Shown: positions 1 to 9,229, counted from the stretch's first letter. The stretch is DNA of 64,000 nucleotides from Clostridiales bacterium S5-A14a (GCA_000758905.1 JRNA01000016.1:151162-215161), one strand, 5' to 3'. Notes: generated from the sequence alone by a model not told the origin. Numbers and translations: made by a program.

Positions 1-825
1 AGCGTAACAATCTCTGACCGTTTCAACGATAATTCTAATCGCTGTTAGATCAAAGATTTCGTCAAGCTGTTTGTTTTGAAGTCTCATCTTCTTATAAATG
101 CTATATATATGTTTGGATCTTCCTGTTATGTCATATTTTAAATTCATGTCCTTCATGGCGTCTTTAATTTCTTCCATGGTCTGATTGATGAATTCTTCTC
201 TTTGATCCTTCTTTACCGAAACTTCTCTTGAGAGTTCTTCAAAATCCTTTGGTTTGAGGTATTTTAAAGCAATGTCTTCAAGTTCGAACTTTATTGTATA
301 AATACCTAGTCTGCTAGCGAGCGGTGCATATATATCAAGAGTTTCCTGTGCTTTTTCTTTCTGTTTCTCAGGCTTCATGAACTTGAGTGTCCTCATGTTG
401 TGTAGCCTGTCGGCAAGCTTAATTATGAGCACTCTAATATCCTTAGACATAGCAAGGAACATTTTTCTGAGGTTTTCAGCTTGTGCTTCTTCTTTATTAT
501 CAAACTTAATCGCACCAAGCTTAGTAACACCGTCAACAAGAAGAGCAATTTCTTCATTAAAATCTTCAACAAGCTGCTCCCTAGTATATTCAGTGTCCTC
601 CACAACATCGTGAAGCAAACCTCCGATTATCGTCGCTTCATCCATGCCAAGCTGCGCCAGTATAATCGCAACAGACATTGGGTGGATAATATATGGTTCG
701 CCGCTCTTTCTCATCTGCCCGTTGTGAAGCTCAACTGCTTTGTCGAGTGCCCTGCCAATTATATCCACATCATAGTTGCCGTTAATATTTAGTAAAGTGT
801 CTAAAAATTCTTCTCTTGATTGCAT
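1..825 (-). CDS. relA: RelA/SpoT-family (p)ppGpp synthetase/hydrolase, C-terminus cut by window edge
   Basis: Bifunctional stringent-response enzyme that makes and degrades (p)ppGpp in the cytosol. The visible 275 codons start with ATG at 825 and run off the left end, so the TGS and ACT domains are missing. The HD hydrolase domain shows IIHP (47-49), the HD pair at H72-D73 in GGLLHDVVED, and KLADRLHNMRT (137-147). The synthetase domain begins with GRSKHIYSIYKKM (235-247) and DLTAIRI (259-265). The intact HD residues predict a bifunctional Rel rather than a synthetase-only RelA. The start lies 3 nt after the secDF stop, so the two genes are probably cotranscribed. In many clostridia recJ and apt sit between secF and relA; here they do not. 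The family call is secure; the symbol relA versus rsh is convention. Confidence 0.95.
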   Translation of the reverse strand, partial: MQSREEFLDTLLNINGNYDVDIIGRALDKAVELHNGQMRKSGEPYIIHPMSVAIILAQLGMDEATIIGGLLHDVVEDTEYTREQLVEDFNEEIALLVDGVTKLGAIKFDNKEEAQAENLRKMFLAMSKDIRVLIIKLADRLHNMRTLKFMKPEKQKEKAQETLDIYAPLASRLGIYTIKFELEDIALKYLKPKDFEELSREVSVKKDQREEFINQTMEEIKDAMKDMNLKYDITGRSKHIYSIYKKMRLQNKQLDEIFDLTAIRIIVETVRDCYA

Positions 826-828
826 TTA

Positions 829-3048
829 CTATTTCTTTTCTTTTTTAGTTTTTTTATGTTTTGTCTCATACGTTGACTTATCTTCATCCTTTGAGAACTC
901 ATACAAAAGAGGACTGCAAAGGAAGATTGAAGAATATGTTCCTACAATTACACCTATCATGAGCGGTAATACAAACTCTCTGATTGATGCTGAAACCATT
1001 ATGAATAGAGGAATCATACAAACGATGGTTGTAAGCGATGTCACGATTGACCTGTCTAGAGTCTGTGCAATACTATAATTCAATACATCAATCAAAGGTT
1101 TCTTTCTGAAGAAATGTCTGTTTTCTCTTATTCTATCAAATATAACTATGGTATCGTTGATGGAATAACCTACAACTGTCAAAATACCTGCAATGAATGG
1201 GTTGTTGATGGTAACTCCAAAGATAGCATAGAATGCAAGCATTACCATAACGTCATGCAAAACACCCGCGATCGATGATACGCCATATTTCCAAGATTTA
1301 AATCTGAATATAATATAAATTAACATTCCGATAGCGGCAAATGCAATTGATTTAACAGCATTTGTCTTAAGTTCTTTACCTATTGTTGGTCCAAACTGTT
1401 CAGAAGCTAATACCGATTCATCTTTGAGGTTAAACTCATCCTTCATTGTATCAATTATCTTGCCTCTCTCCTTGTTCTCGAGAGCCTTTATAGTTTTGAT
1501 TACAACTCTGTCTTCATTCTCACCAGAGAATACGATCTGCGGATTCAAATCATATTTATCCAATGCTTTTTCAATATCTTGCGAGCTAGTCTTCTTGCCC
1601 ATATCAAACTCAAGCATTGTACCACCTGTGAAGTCTATACCGTAATTATATCCATGTATAATTCCATAGCCTAAGCCTATTATGATTACTGAAGCACTTA
1701 TTGCATAAAATATCTTTCGCTTTTCAAGAAGTTTAAGTTTAACATCTGCAAAGGTCTTGGCGTGCCCATCTTTTGGTATGCCAAGCATTGCAGTAAGGCT
1801 AAGCCTCTTGCTATTTGCAAGGAGTCCAACAAATATCTGAGTTATGATAACAGCGGTAAAAATACTTATGATAATACCGATCATCAATGTAAGTGCAAAG
1901 CCTTTTACAACTGTTGAACCTATTTCGTAAAGAACAACTGTCGCAATTAGAGTTGTTATTTGCGCATCGAGAACTGTCGTTAATGCATGTTTAAATCCTT
2001 GATCTATTGCAACTCTAAAAGTCTTCCCGGCATGAATTTCTTCTTTAATTCTAGAGAAAATGATAACGTTCGCATCAACAGCCATACCAATTGAAAGTAT
2101 GATACCTGCGATACCAGGCAGTGTTAATACTCCACCCATAGCCGACATAGACCACAAAACAAGCAAAACATATAACAAGAGCGATATGCTAGCTACAACA
2201 CCGAGTAATCTGTAGAATACAATCATTATTAAGAATACAAGCCCAATGCCTATGAGGCCTGCAACTACAGATTTTGCTAAAGCATCCTCTCCTATTGTTG
2301 CTGTTTGAACAGATGAAGATATTTCCTTAAGTGTTACAGGAAGTGCTCCACCTCTGATCAAAGCAGCGGTTGTGCTGGCTTCATCCTTATCATATCCACC
2401 TGCACCACTTGTGATTTCGCAACTACCATTACTAATAACCTGTTGAACTCTTGGGTTTGTTACAACCTTATCGTCAAGGACGATGGCAATTTGATTTGCC
2501 TCCATTCCTTTGATTGTCGGCTTAACAGTATTTGAAATAGCCTTGGCTGTTCCCTCTTCAAATAGTTTTGAACCCTTTCTATCGAACTTCAGATTAATCT
2601 TATATCCACCATTCTGTGAATCAGGGCTAATAGAAGCATCTTTAACCATATTTCCTGTCAAGACTTCACTGCCATCGGCAAGTATGAACCTCAGTTGGGC
2701 AGTCTTACCTATTTGATCGATGGCTGCCTCAGCATCTTTGACGCCTGGCATTTCAACCCTAAGCCTATTCTTTCCTTCAATTACAACCGTTGATTCTGAA
2801 ATTCCCATGGCATTAACACGGTTATTCAAAACTTCCTTGGTCTGTTCCATTACACCCCTTAATTCCTTACCCTTTAGGTCGGTTTGAGCTTCCATTACAA
2901 CATAAACTCCTCCGTTTATGTCAAGGCCAAATTTAAGTGCATCTTTGATTGACTTATATTGTCCGATACCAAAAACTGAAACATACCATCCAAATACTAC
3001 AATTACTAGTATTAGTAAAGATAAAATTCTTCTAACTTTAAGATTCAT
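829..3048 (-). CDS. secDF: Protein translocase SecDF, single-chain fusion
   Basis: Proton-driven accessory subunit of the Sec translocon that helps preprotein export across the cytoplasmic membrane. The 739-residue chain joins SecD (about 1-425) and SecF (about 435-739). The SecD half has a first membrane segment (about 8-28), the DINGGVYVVME motif (43-53) and a five-helix block with SIGMAVDANVIIFSRIKEE around 319-337. The SecF half begins near 445 and has GIDFTGG (470-476) and a second copy of the helix motif, SINDTIVIFDRIREN, near 635. The length matches fused SecDF of Bacillus (about 737) rather than the separate SecD and SecF of many clostridia. A lysine-rich tail ends the protein. ATG is preceded by an AAGGTGAT Shine-Dalgarno. 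relA follows after 3 nt and yajC lies upstream on the same strand. Confidence 0.96.
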   Translation of the reverse strand: MNLKVRRILSLLILVIVVFGWYVSVFGIGQYKSIKDALKFGLDINGGVYVVMEAQTDLKGKELRGVMEQTKEVLNNRVNAMGISESTVVIEGKNRLRVEMPGVKDAEAAIDQIGKTAQLRFILADGSEVLTGNMVKDASISPDSQNGGYKINLKFDRKGSKLFEEGTAKAISNTVKPTIKGMEANQIAIVLDDKVVTNPRVQQVISNGSCEITSGAGGYDKDEASTTAALIRGGALPVTLKEISSSVQTATIGEDALAKSVVAGLIGIGLVFLIMIVFYRLLGVVASISLLLYVLLVLWSMSAMGGVLTLPGIAGIILSIGMAVDANVIIFSRIKEEIHAGKTFRVAIDQGFKHALTTVLDAQITTLIATVVLYEIGSTVVKGFALTLMIGIIISIFTAVIITQIFVGLLANSKRLSLTAMLGIPKDGHAKTFADVKLKLLEKRKIFYAISASVIIIGLGYGIIHGYNYGIDFTGGTMLEFDMGKKTSSQDIEKALDKYDLNPQIVFSGENEDRVVIKTIKALENKERGKIIDTMKDEFNLKDESVLASEQFGPTIGKELKTNAVKSIAFAAIGMLIYIIFRFKSWKYGVSSIAGVLHDVMVMLAFYAIFGVTINNPFIAGILTVVGYSINDTIVIFDRIRENRHFFRKKPLIDVLNYSIAQTLDRSIVTSLTTIVCMIPLFIMVSASIREFVLPLMIGVIVGTYSSIFLCSPLLYEFSKDEDKSTYETKHKKTKKEKK

Positions 3049-3137
3049 TACATCACCTTCGCTTATTTCAAAATAATTTCATACATAATATATTCTACTA
3101 CTTAAAGCCCATTTGAGCAAGTATTTTACACAATAAA

Positions 3138-3162
3138 ATATGGTGTAGAACATACACCATAT
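3138..3162 (-). terminator. Hairpin between yajC and secDF
   Basis: Perfect 9-bp inverted repeat (ATATGGTGT / ACACCATAT) with a 7-nt loop. Read leftward it is followed by TTTTATTG, a weak U tract. It probably ends or attenuates the yajC transcript before secDF, which would make secDF-relA partly independent. The stem is clear; termination strength is inferred. Confidence 0.5.
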
Positions 3163-3237
3163 CATTAATTAACTTATATAAATTGAGTAATTATTACATA
3201 GACTGCCATCATAATGCAAATAATCTAGTTCAACCTC

Positions 3238-3681
3238 TTATTTTTCAGACTCAACCTCAGTTTCAGGTACATCTTCCTTTATGTCCTTAGCTGGTTCTTG
3301 ACTTTCTACCTTAACTTCAGTTTTCTCCTCTTCAGGGGCGTCCTTCTTCAATTTCTTTGGTGAGAACTTTTTTGGTTCTTTCTTCTCGTCAGCCTTTGAA
3401 GCCTTCAATTCAGACTTGCTCACAACACTTGAGATTGACCATCTCATAACCTCAAACTTAGTTTTATCTGCACCAACCATGATGATTAGAGATTCTGGAT
3501 TAGTCTTAACAACCTGACCGCATATACCGCCAATAGTTATAATCTTATCCCCAACTTGAACTCCATCCCTCATAGCTGTTATAGCCTTTTCTTTTTTCTT
3601 CTGAGGTCTGATGAGAAGGAAATATACTCCTACGAAGAAAATAATCAGTATTATAAAGTTTACACCTAGTCCCTTTGGCAT
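3238..3681 (-). CDS. yajC: Preprotein translocase accessory protein YajC
   Basis: Small single-pass membrane protein of the SecDF-YajC complex. It has the family pattern: one hydrophobic helix (about residues 7-25), then the basic stretch RPQKKKEK and the conserved core DGVQVGDKIITIGGICGQV. At 147 residues it is longer than the usual 85-110, because residues after about 85 form a low-complexity Lys/Glu/Pro-rich tail with no visible fold. ATG is set by a strong AAGGAGG 7 nt upstream. It lies upstream of secDF on the same strand, as in many bacteria, separated by a hairpin. The tRNA-Leu genes lie directly upstream, so yajC may share their transcript. Confidence 0.93.
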   Translation of the reverse strand: MPKGLGVNFIILIIFFVGVYFLLIRPQKKKEKAITAMRDGVQVGDKIITIGGICGQVVKTNPESLIIMVGADKTKFEVMRWSISSVVSKSELKASKADEKKEPKKFSPKKLKKDAPEEEKTEVKVESQEPAKDIKEDVPETEVESEK

Positions 3682-3706
3682 GTCTTACCTCCTTAAATTT
3701 TTGCAA

Positions 3707-3793
3707 TGGTGCCGGCGATGGGGGTCGAACCCATACGGTGTTGCCACCACAGGATTTTGAATCCTGCACGTCTGCCAATTCCATCACGCCGGC
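3707..3793 (-). tRNA. tRNA-Leu (anticodon CAA)
   Basis: An 87-nt class II tRNA on the minus strand including an encoded CCA. The acceptor stem GCCGGCG pairs with CGCCGGC, the anticodon stem CAGGA/TCCTG encloses loop TTCAAAA (anticodon CAA, reading UUG), there is a long variable arm, and the T loop reads GGTTCGACCC. It sits 10 nt from the second tRNA-Leu, probably in one transcript. Confidence 0.96.
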
Positions 3794-3803
3794 AAAATTA
3801 AAA

Positions 3804-3886
3804 TGGTGCGGCCGACTGGATTTGAACCAGCACGGTTGCCCACACGCCCCTCAAACGTGCGCGTCTGCCTATTCCGCCACGGCCGC
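3804..3886 (-). tRNA. tRNA-Leu (anticodon GAG)
   Basis: An 83-nt class II tRNA with encoded CCA. Acceptor GCGGCCG pairs with CGGCCGC; the anticodon stem CACGT/GCGTG (one G-U pair) encloses TTGAGGG, giving anticodon GAG (reads CUU/CUC). The T arm contains GGTTCAAATCC. It forms a two-gene tRNA-Leu cluster with the CAA isoacceptor. Confidence 0.95.
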
Positions 3887-3912
3887 ACAAAAAACTAATC
3901 CCCAGAATTTAA

Positions 3913-5562
3913 TCAATCGCTCGATTTCCTAAGGTTGGATTTGTCCTTGATTGAATCAGGCTTTTGCCATTGCCACCCCTCGCAACCGTAGTATAGGTTG
4001 AAAAACGTCGGAGTTGGCTGCTTATTCCATCTTCCTCCGGATGCAAAACCATACTCATAATAACCGATACAGTAGAAAGGCACATCATCCGATAACTTGT
4101 TACACAGTTTTTGATAATTAGTCTTTCTTTCCTCTGGTGTTAAACAAAATTCCATTTTGTTTACAAGATTAATTACATCTTCATTAGGATAACCGATTGA
4201 CCCGGATTTGTCAAATAATTTTCTTGTATCATAGCGTGGATCAAACTCGATTCCTCCAAGATAAATATCGAATTCACCCTTTTCTATCCTTTGAAAATAC
4301 TCGTTGTCAGGAATTTTTTCGATTTCGACCTCAATATCAATTTTTTTCAAAAATTTCTTAATATCATTCGCTATAGAACTTCTAATCTGGCTCGATTCAT
4401 TGATCAATAATTTTAACCTTACTTCCTTACCATCTGGAGTTAGAAGCACGTCCTTTTCCTCCGATCGCTTATACCCCGCCTTCTCTAGGGAAACAACCGA
4501 CTTCGAAGGACTATATTCAATTGATTTTTTTGACTTGACGCCTAAAAATCCTGGATAGTATATTGAATCATTTGTAACACCAAGCCCAACAAAATAGTCG
4601 TCCACAAGCTGGTCAAAATTTATTGATTTCAAAATTGACCTTCGCAAAGTTTTCTTTTTTAACAGCGGGTTTCTGAAATTAAAGCCTATGTATTCCATTT
4701 TTGATGATTTAACTGGATTAAAATTCAACTTCAAATTTTCCGCATCGGACTGAGCATTATCACCCCTTGCAAGTTTAGCTGTAACGGCACCTATTGTAAT
4801 TAGGCCGTTAATATCCTCCCCACGAGTTGCAAACATAAAACTAATATTATTTTTCGCCTTTTTGCCGTAATATCCTGGATTTGCGGAAAGTTCCATCTTA
4901 TCGTTATCGCTTGATTTTACATAGTAAGGTCCCGATGTAACCTGATCATATGACGTATCTCTACTGAATGATTCAGCTGAAATAATTGGAAAAACAAGGT
5001 TAGCAAGCGAAGCATCACTCGGATTTTCAAAATTTATTACAGCAGTTGAATCTCCCTTGACGTCAACGCTAGCTATTTTGTTCGCATAAGAATAAAATGC
5101 GCCTGAATCGCCTATATTTTGGATCCAATCCACACTGTCTGCCACATCGGCTGCAGTAATCTTTTTGCCATTAGAGAATTTCGCATTTTCTCTAAGTTTA
5201 ATTGTGACACGCCCATTCTTGTAATCTGTTTTGTATTCTGAAACCAGGTCCGGTGAAACGCTCAAGTCTTGATTGAAATAAAAAAGGCTAGCGTACATCA
5301 TGTGCCACATTTGGTTGACATCTTCTTCGTCCGACGTCAAGACATTCATATTCTCTGGTTTTGGGATTGAAAAATACAGAGTATCTGTAGTCTTAAACTT
5401 AGTTTTCTCATCGGCATTGCCGCCTTTATCATTTTCAAGATATAGGAACAAAGTAGCCACGCTGCCTGAAAAGAGCACAAAACAAACGATTACTATTATT
5501 ATATTATTGTGTAAAAAATCGATCACATCACGCAAGACAGATCTATTTGACTCAATCTTCAT
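3913..5562 (-). CDS. ABC-type peptide-binding protein (SBP family 5), membrane-anchored
   Basis: Extracellular solute-binding protein of the OppA/DppA type (bacterial extracellular solute-binding protein family 5), predicted to capture oligopeptides or a related ligand. The 549 residues start with a charged cytosolic stretch and one hydrophobic segment (about 18-41). No lipobox cysteine is visible, so it is probably held by an uncleaved N-terminal anchor. The core shows the family landmarks YASLFYFNQDLSVSPDLV, VTIKLRENAKFSNGKKITAADVADSV and DIYLGGIEFDPRYD. No permease or ATPase genes are adjacent, so the partner transporter must be elsewhere or the protein acts in another role. The start follows a weak GGGGAA site. 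Ligand unknown. Confidence 0.85.
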   Translation of the reverse strand: MKIESNRSVLRDVIDFLHNNIIIVIVCFVLFSGSVATLFLYLENDKGGNADEKTKFKTTDTLYFSIPKPENMNVLTSDEEDVNQMWHMMYASLFYFNQDLSVSPDLVSEYKTDYKNGRVTIKLRENAKFSNGKKITAADVADSVDWIQNIGDSGAFYSYANKIASVDVKGDSTAVINFENPSDASLANLVFPIISAESFSRDTSYDQVTSGPYYVKSSDNDKMELSANPGYYGKKAKNNISFMFATRGEDINGLITIGAVTAKLARGDNAQSDAENLKLNFNPVKSSKMEYIGFNFRNPLLKKKTLRRSILKSINFDQLVDDYFVGLGVTNDSIYYPGFLGVKSKKSIEYSPSKSVVSLEKAGYKRSEEKDVLLTPDGKEVRLKLLINESSQIRSSIANDIKKFLKKIDIEVEIEKIPDNEYFQRIEKGEFDIYLGGIEFDPRYDTRKLFDKSGSIGYPNEDVINLVNKMEFCLTPEERKTNYQKLCNKLSDDVPFYCIGYYEYGFASGGRWNKQPTPTFFNLYYGCEGWQWQKPDSIKDKSNLRKSSD

Positions 5563-5636
5563 ACAAATAATTCCCCATGAAATTTAAATATTTTGTATTA
5601 TAACATTAATTTTAACACTTAAATAGATTTATATAG

Positions 5637-6269
5637 TTAAATCAGTTGAAGTAATAGCTTGTCAACTTTAGAATATAAGTCATCTAAAGATCCCTCATTT
5701 TCGATTACTATATCAGCGAGCATCTCCTTTTGCTCCTCCGGCATCTGTGCCGACATTCTTTTTTTAATTTCAAAAGCAGGGATGCCGTCACGCTTAGACA
5801 ATCGTTTTAATCTTTTCTCCTGAGATGCGAGAACAAACCAAACAATATCAACGTCTTGATCAAGACCTGTTTCGAACAAAAGAGGTGCATCTAGAAATAT
5901 TATTTTCATTTCAGGTCTGGATTTTTCAAGCAGTTTTTTTACTATTTCAACGGTCTCCTTTGTGACAACATTCTGAAGAAAATTCAACTCATCTGATGAA
6001 CCAAAAACTATGGAGGACAATAACTGGCGATTTATTTCCCCATTCGCTTTAAGAATCTTTTCACCAAAATGGGAAACCACCAAATCATACGTCACTGTGC
6101 CGCGGTCTAAAAGCTTCCTTGCTATAGCATCACTGTCAATAACCTGTAACCCCTTCTTAGTAAGATAGTTGCATACGCTTGATTTACCAGATCCAGTCCC
6201 ACCAGTTATGCCCACTTTGATTATTTTTTTATTATTTTTATTCGTCAAGTTTATTTGATCATTATTCAT
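5637..6269 (-). CDS. coaE: Dephospho-CoA kinase
   Basis: Phosphorylates the ribose 3'-OH of dephospho-CoA with ATP, the last step of coenzyme A synthesis, in the cytosol. The P-loop GGTGSGKS lies at 23-30, followed by DSDAIARKL in the substrate-binding region, IIFLDAPLLFETGLD, and a lid with KRLSKRDGIP. At 210 residues it is close to the family length (about 200), with roughly 15 extra polar residues before the first strand. There is no obvious Shine-Dalgarno before the ATG, so a downstream start or coupling to polA, which ends 27 nt upstream, is possible. polA-coaE adjacency is common in Firmicutes. Confidence 0.95.
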   Translation of the reverse strand: MNNDQINLTNKNNKKIIKVGITGGTGSGKSSVCNYLTKKGLQVIDSDAIARKLLDRGTVTYDLVVSHFGEKILKANGEINRQLLSSIVFGSSDELNFLQNVVTKETVEIVKKLLEKSRPEMKIIFLDAPLLFETGLDQDVDIVWFVLASQEKRLKRLSKRDGIPAFEIKKRMSAQMPEEQKEMLADIVIENEGSLDDLYSKVDKLLLQLI

Positions 6270-6296
6270 AGTTCTAAAAGTTTAAATATACCAAAA

Positions 6297-9026
6297 TTAC
6301 TTGAGGTCATACCATGAATGCCCAGAGTCTACATTTGAGGACATTTTTACAGAGAGATCAACAGCGCCCTCCATCTCTTCTTTTAAGATCTTCTCCATGA
6401 GTTCTTTTTTCTCTGAAGGCCCTTCGAGAATCAATTCGTCATGAATCTGAAGGATTAATGAAAGATCAGGGGCTTCAGCCTGTATACGCTTCTGAACATT
6501 ATTCATCGCAATTTTTATTATATCAGCTGCCGAACCTTGGATAGGAGAATTCATCGCAAGCCTCTCTGCCGCCTTTCTAACCATGAAGTTGGTTGCATTG
6601 ATGTCTCCAATATATCTCTTTCTTCCAAAAATAGTGGTCGAAAATCCGCTTGATTTCACCCTATTGATTTCTTCATCCATATATGTTTTCACAGCCTTGT
6701 ATTTTGTGAAATAGTCCTTAATATAATTATCGGCTTCCTTCATTGAGATATCAAGGTTTTCCGAAAGTCCAAACCCGCTCATTCCATAAATTACGCCAAA
6801 ATTAATCGCCTTTGCCCTGCTTCTCAGAAGTGGTGTCACGTCTTCAGGATTCACATCAAACACCTTCATTGCAGTTAATTTATGTATATCCTCGCCATGA
6901 TTAAATGCGTCAATCAGAGCTTTATCACCCGATAGATGCGCCAAAACTCTAAGTTCTATCTGAGAATAGTCAGCTCCTACGAGGATTCTATCTGCGGGCG
7001 AAACAAATGCCCTCCTAATCCCTCGGCCCTGCTCAGTCTTTATCGGAATATTTTGTAGATTCGGCTCTGTGCAACTCAGTCTACCTGTGGCAGCAACCGT
7101 CTGCATAAAATGCGGCCTTATCCGACCATCTTCCCCGATTAGTTTTAACATACCATCGATATAGGTGCTCATCAATTTCGTTAATGCACGATAATCTAAT
7201 ATTAGATCAACAATTGGAAATAGACCCTTGAGTTTGTCCAAAACAGCCGCACTTGTGCTGTAACCCCTCTTAGTTTTCTTCGCATATGGAAGCCCTAAAT
7301 TCTCAAACAAAACGACCCCAAGCTGTGCGGGTGAGTTTATATTGAATTCCTCACCAGCCTCTTCGAAGATTTCATTTTCAAGAGATTCGATCTGCTCAGC
7401 AAAATCAACCCTCATATCCTCGAGAATACCCTTGTCGATGCAAACACCATTTGATTCCATCCTCGCCAAAACACTTATAAGTGGCATTTCTATGTCTTCA
7501 AAGACGCTGAGTAGTTCCCCTTCGCTTAGAGATGACGCTTGCATAGCCTTTATAGCTTTTAATACAACAAAATAGTTTCCTAGCCAAGCAATCAATTTTT
7601 CTTTCGGCATATTACATGCTGCATAATATTTCTTAGCCTTTGAACTGCTGTCCCCTTTCTCAGAAAGAACCGACAACCTATCCACAGACAAATACTCAAG
7701 AGATAGAGTTTCAATGTTATAATCACGCTTTGACGGATTAATTACATATTCTGCGACCTGTGTGTCAAAATTCAGGTTAAAACTATTGATGCCACTATAA
7801 ACGAATGGGAAAATATCCTCTTTCAAATTATGTCCGACAATGGGAATATTCTTTTCACTCAAATATTTTGCAAGTAATATAATGTCTTCTTTGCTATCAA
7901 GGAAGAATGCTTCGCCTTCACTTGAATTATCTTCCCTAGGTAAAATTGCAATTCCAAGTCCCTGCAGAGATGGTTTCCCAACGTGGTTATTGTCAGTAAT
8001 TGTTTTTACGTAAACTTGGCTTTTCGTATCATGTTTTTCAATCACACTAATAACATCATTCGCAGATTGATTTGACTTAACATCTATATCTTGAATACTT
8101 TCCGACTCTCCGCCACCGTCATTAAGTTCAACAGCATCTAGATCAAGAATTTTCTGAAAACGCTTGAACTCCAACTTAACAAACCATTCTTTTGTTCTTT
8201 CACGGTCGATATTATCGAACCTTAAGTCTTCAAAATCAAACTCTATTGGCACATCCCTTACGATTGTGACCAAAGTTTTGTTTTCATCTAGGACATCCTT
8301 GAAATCCAAGAGCGACTGTCTGAGTTTTGGCTTACTGATTTCATTAATTTTATTCTTTAGATTCTCAATAGTTCCATATTCTTGGATCAGCTTCTGCCCG
8401 GTCACCTTGCCGACTCCCGGAACACCTTTAATATTATCAGACGAATCTCCCATCAATGCCTTTAAATCAATGAACTGCTCAGGTGTCATTCCATATTCGG
8501 CAATCATCGCATTTCTGTCATAAAGATCAAAGTTAGTGATACCTTTTTTGTTTATCATCACCTTGACATTGTCGCTAGCAAGCTGAAGTGCATCCCTGTC
8601 GCCTGTAACGATTAGGACTTCCATATTCTCGGATTCTGCTCGCTTTGAAATTGTTCCAAGAATGTCGTCAGCCTCATAACCCGAAAGAGACATATTCGCA
8701 ATATCCAGTGCCTCAAGAACAGATTGCAAAATAGGCATTTCACTTGCAAGATCTTCTGGCATCGGTTTTCGATTTGCCTTGTATTCTTCGTACTTCTTAT
8801 GCCTAAAAGTTGGCCCCTTAAGGTCCCAAGCAACCACAAAATAGTCGGGATTATAGTCTTCTATGAGTTTAAATACCATAGACAAGAATCCGTAAGTACC
8901 GCGTGTGCTCTGCCCCTCCTTATTTCTCATTTCGTTTTGGATAGCAAAAAAGAACCTATAAATAAGGCTAGTACCATCTATTGCTATAAGCTTTTCTTTT
9001 TTTGATTTTTTATCCGTATCAGGCAA
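6297..9026 (-). CDS. polA: DNA polymerase I
   Basis: Fills gaps and removes RNA primers during replication and repair. Three regions are seen in 909 residues: the 5'-3' exonuclease (about 1-300; IAIDGTSLIYRFFFA, SGYEADDILGT, LMGDSSDNIKGVPGVG), a 3'-5' exonuclease-like fold (about 320-500), and the family A polymerase (to 909) with DYSQIELR (motif A), RAKAINFGVIYG (motif B) and QIHDELILE (860-868, motif C). The middle domain lacks the DxE and late Asp metal ligands of active proofreading domains, although VGHNLKEDI remains, so it is probably inactive as in Bacillus PolA. The start is TTG, chosen because AGGAG lies 6 nt upstream. coaE follows after 27 nt; a structured RNA lies upstream. Confidence 0.96.
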   Translation of the reverse strand: MPDTDKKSKKEKLIAIDGTSLIYRFFFAIQNEMRNKEGQSTRGTYGFLSMVFKLIEDYNPDYFVVAWDLKGPTFRHKKYEEYKANRKPMPEDLASEMPILQSVLEALDIANMSLSGYEADDILGTISKRAESENMEVLIVTGDRDALQLASDNVKVMINKKGITNFDLYDRNAMIAEYGMTPEQFIDLKALMGDSSDNIKGVPGVGKVTGQKLIQEYGTIENLKNKINEISKPKLRQSLLDFKDVLDENKTLVTIVRDVPIEFDFEDLRFDNIDRERTKEWFVKLEFKRFQKILDLDAVELNDGGGESESIQDIDVKSNQSANDVISVIEKHDTKSQVYVKTITDNNHVGKPSLQGLGIAILPREDNSSEGEAFFLDSKEDIILLAKYLSEKNIPIVGHNLKEDIFPFVYSGINSFNLNFDTQVAEYVINPSKRDYNIETLSLEYLSVDRLSVLSEKGDSSSKAKKYYAACNMPKEKLIAWLGNYFVVLKAIKAMQASSLSEGELLSVFEDIEMPLISVLARMESNGVCIDKGILEDMRVDFAEQIESLENEIFEEAGEEFNINSPAQLGVVLFENLGLPYAKKTKRGYSTSAAVLDKLKGLFPIVDLILDYRALTKLMSTYIDGMLKLIGEDGRIRPHFMQTVAATGRLSCTEPNLQNIPIKTEQGRGIRRAFVSPADRILVGADYSQIELRVLAHLSGDKALIDAFNHGEDIHKLTAMKVFDVNPEDVTPLLRSRAKAINFGVIYGMSGFGLSENLDISMKEADNYIKDYFTKYKAVKTYMDEEINRVKSSGFSTTIFGRKRYIGDINATNFMVRKAAERLAMNSPIQGSAADIIKIAMNNVQKRIQAEAPDLSLILQIHDELILEGPSEKKELMEKILKEEMEGAVDLSVKMSSNVDSGHSWYDLK

Positions 9027-9107
9027 TTGATTCTCCTCATATACATATTAAACATCAACTTATAATACCCTAAATTCTGAAAGTAAAATTAGAGGATATT
9101 ATTTTAT

Positions 9108-9229
9108 AAAAAAACCCGGAAGCTCCGTCAGGATATAATTGATGCCTATCTGTCGATAGGTGGGTATCCTGCTTTCAATCTCTGAAGTCCTAAAAAGGCA
9201 TGTCATCAAATGAAAGACTCCGGATTCCC
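9108..9229 (-). ncRNA. Unidentified structured RNA with terminator-like 3' end, between yebC and polA
   Basis: The leftward strand of this spacer folds on paper into a three-way junction. P1 pairs CCGGAG (9218-9223) with CTTCCGG (9116-9122); P2 pairs CTTTCA (9211-9216) with TGAAAG (9172-9177); P3 pairs CAGGATA (9165-9171) with TATCCTG (9129-9135) and carries an inner perfect hairpin CCTATC-GACA-GATAGG (9145-9160). P1 is followed at once by seven U residues. It matches no riboswitch or housekeeping RNA consensus that I can recall. It could be a small RNA, a polA-coaE leader attenuator, or an elaborate yebC terminator. Pairing is seen; function is unknown. Confidence 0.55.

Noticed and set aside
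3545..3787. 80-codon leftward reading frame across tRNA-Leu(CAA) and the yajC start
   Set aside because: It reads through a clear tRNA and in another frame of yajC; no independent Shine-Dalgarno.
9165..9216. Hammerhead-ribozyme-like TTGATGA and GAAAG in the yebC-polA RNA
   Set aside because: The invariant CUGAUGA core is not met (U instead of C), and the helices do not match a hammerhead layout.
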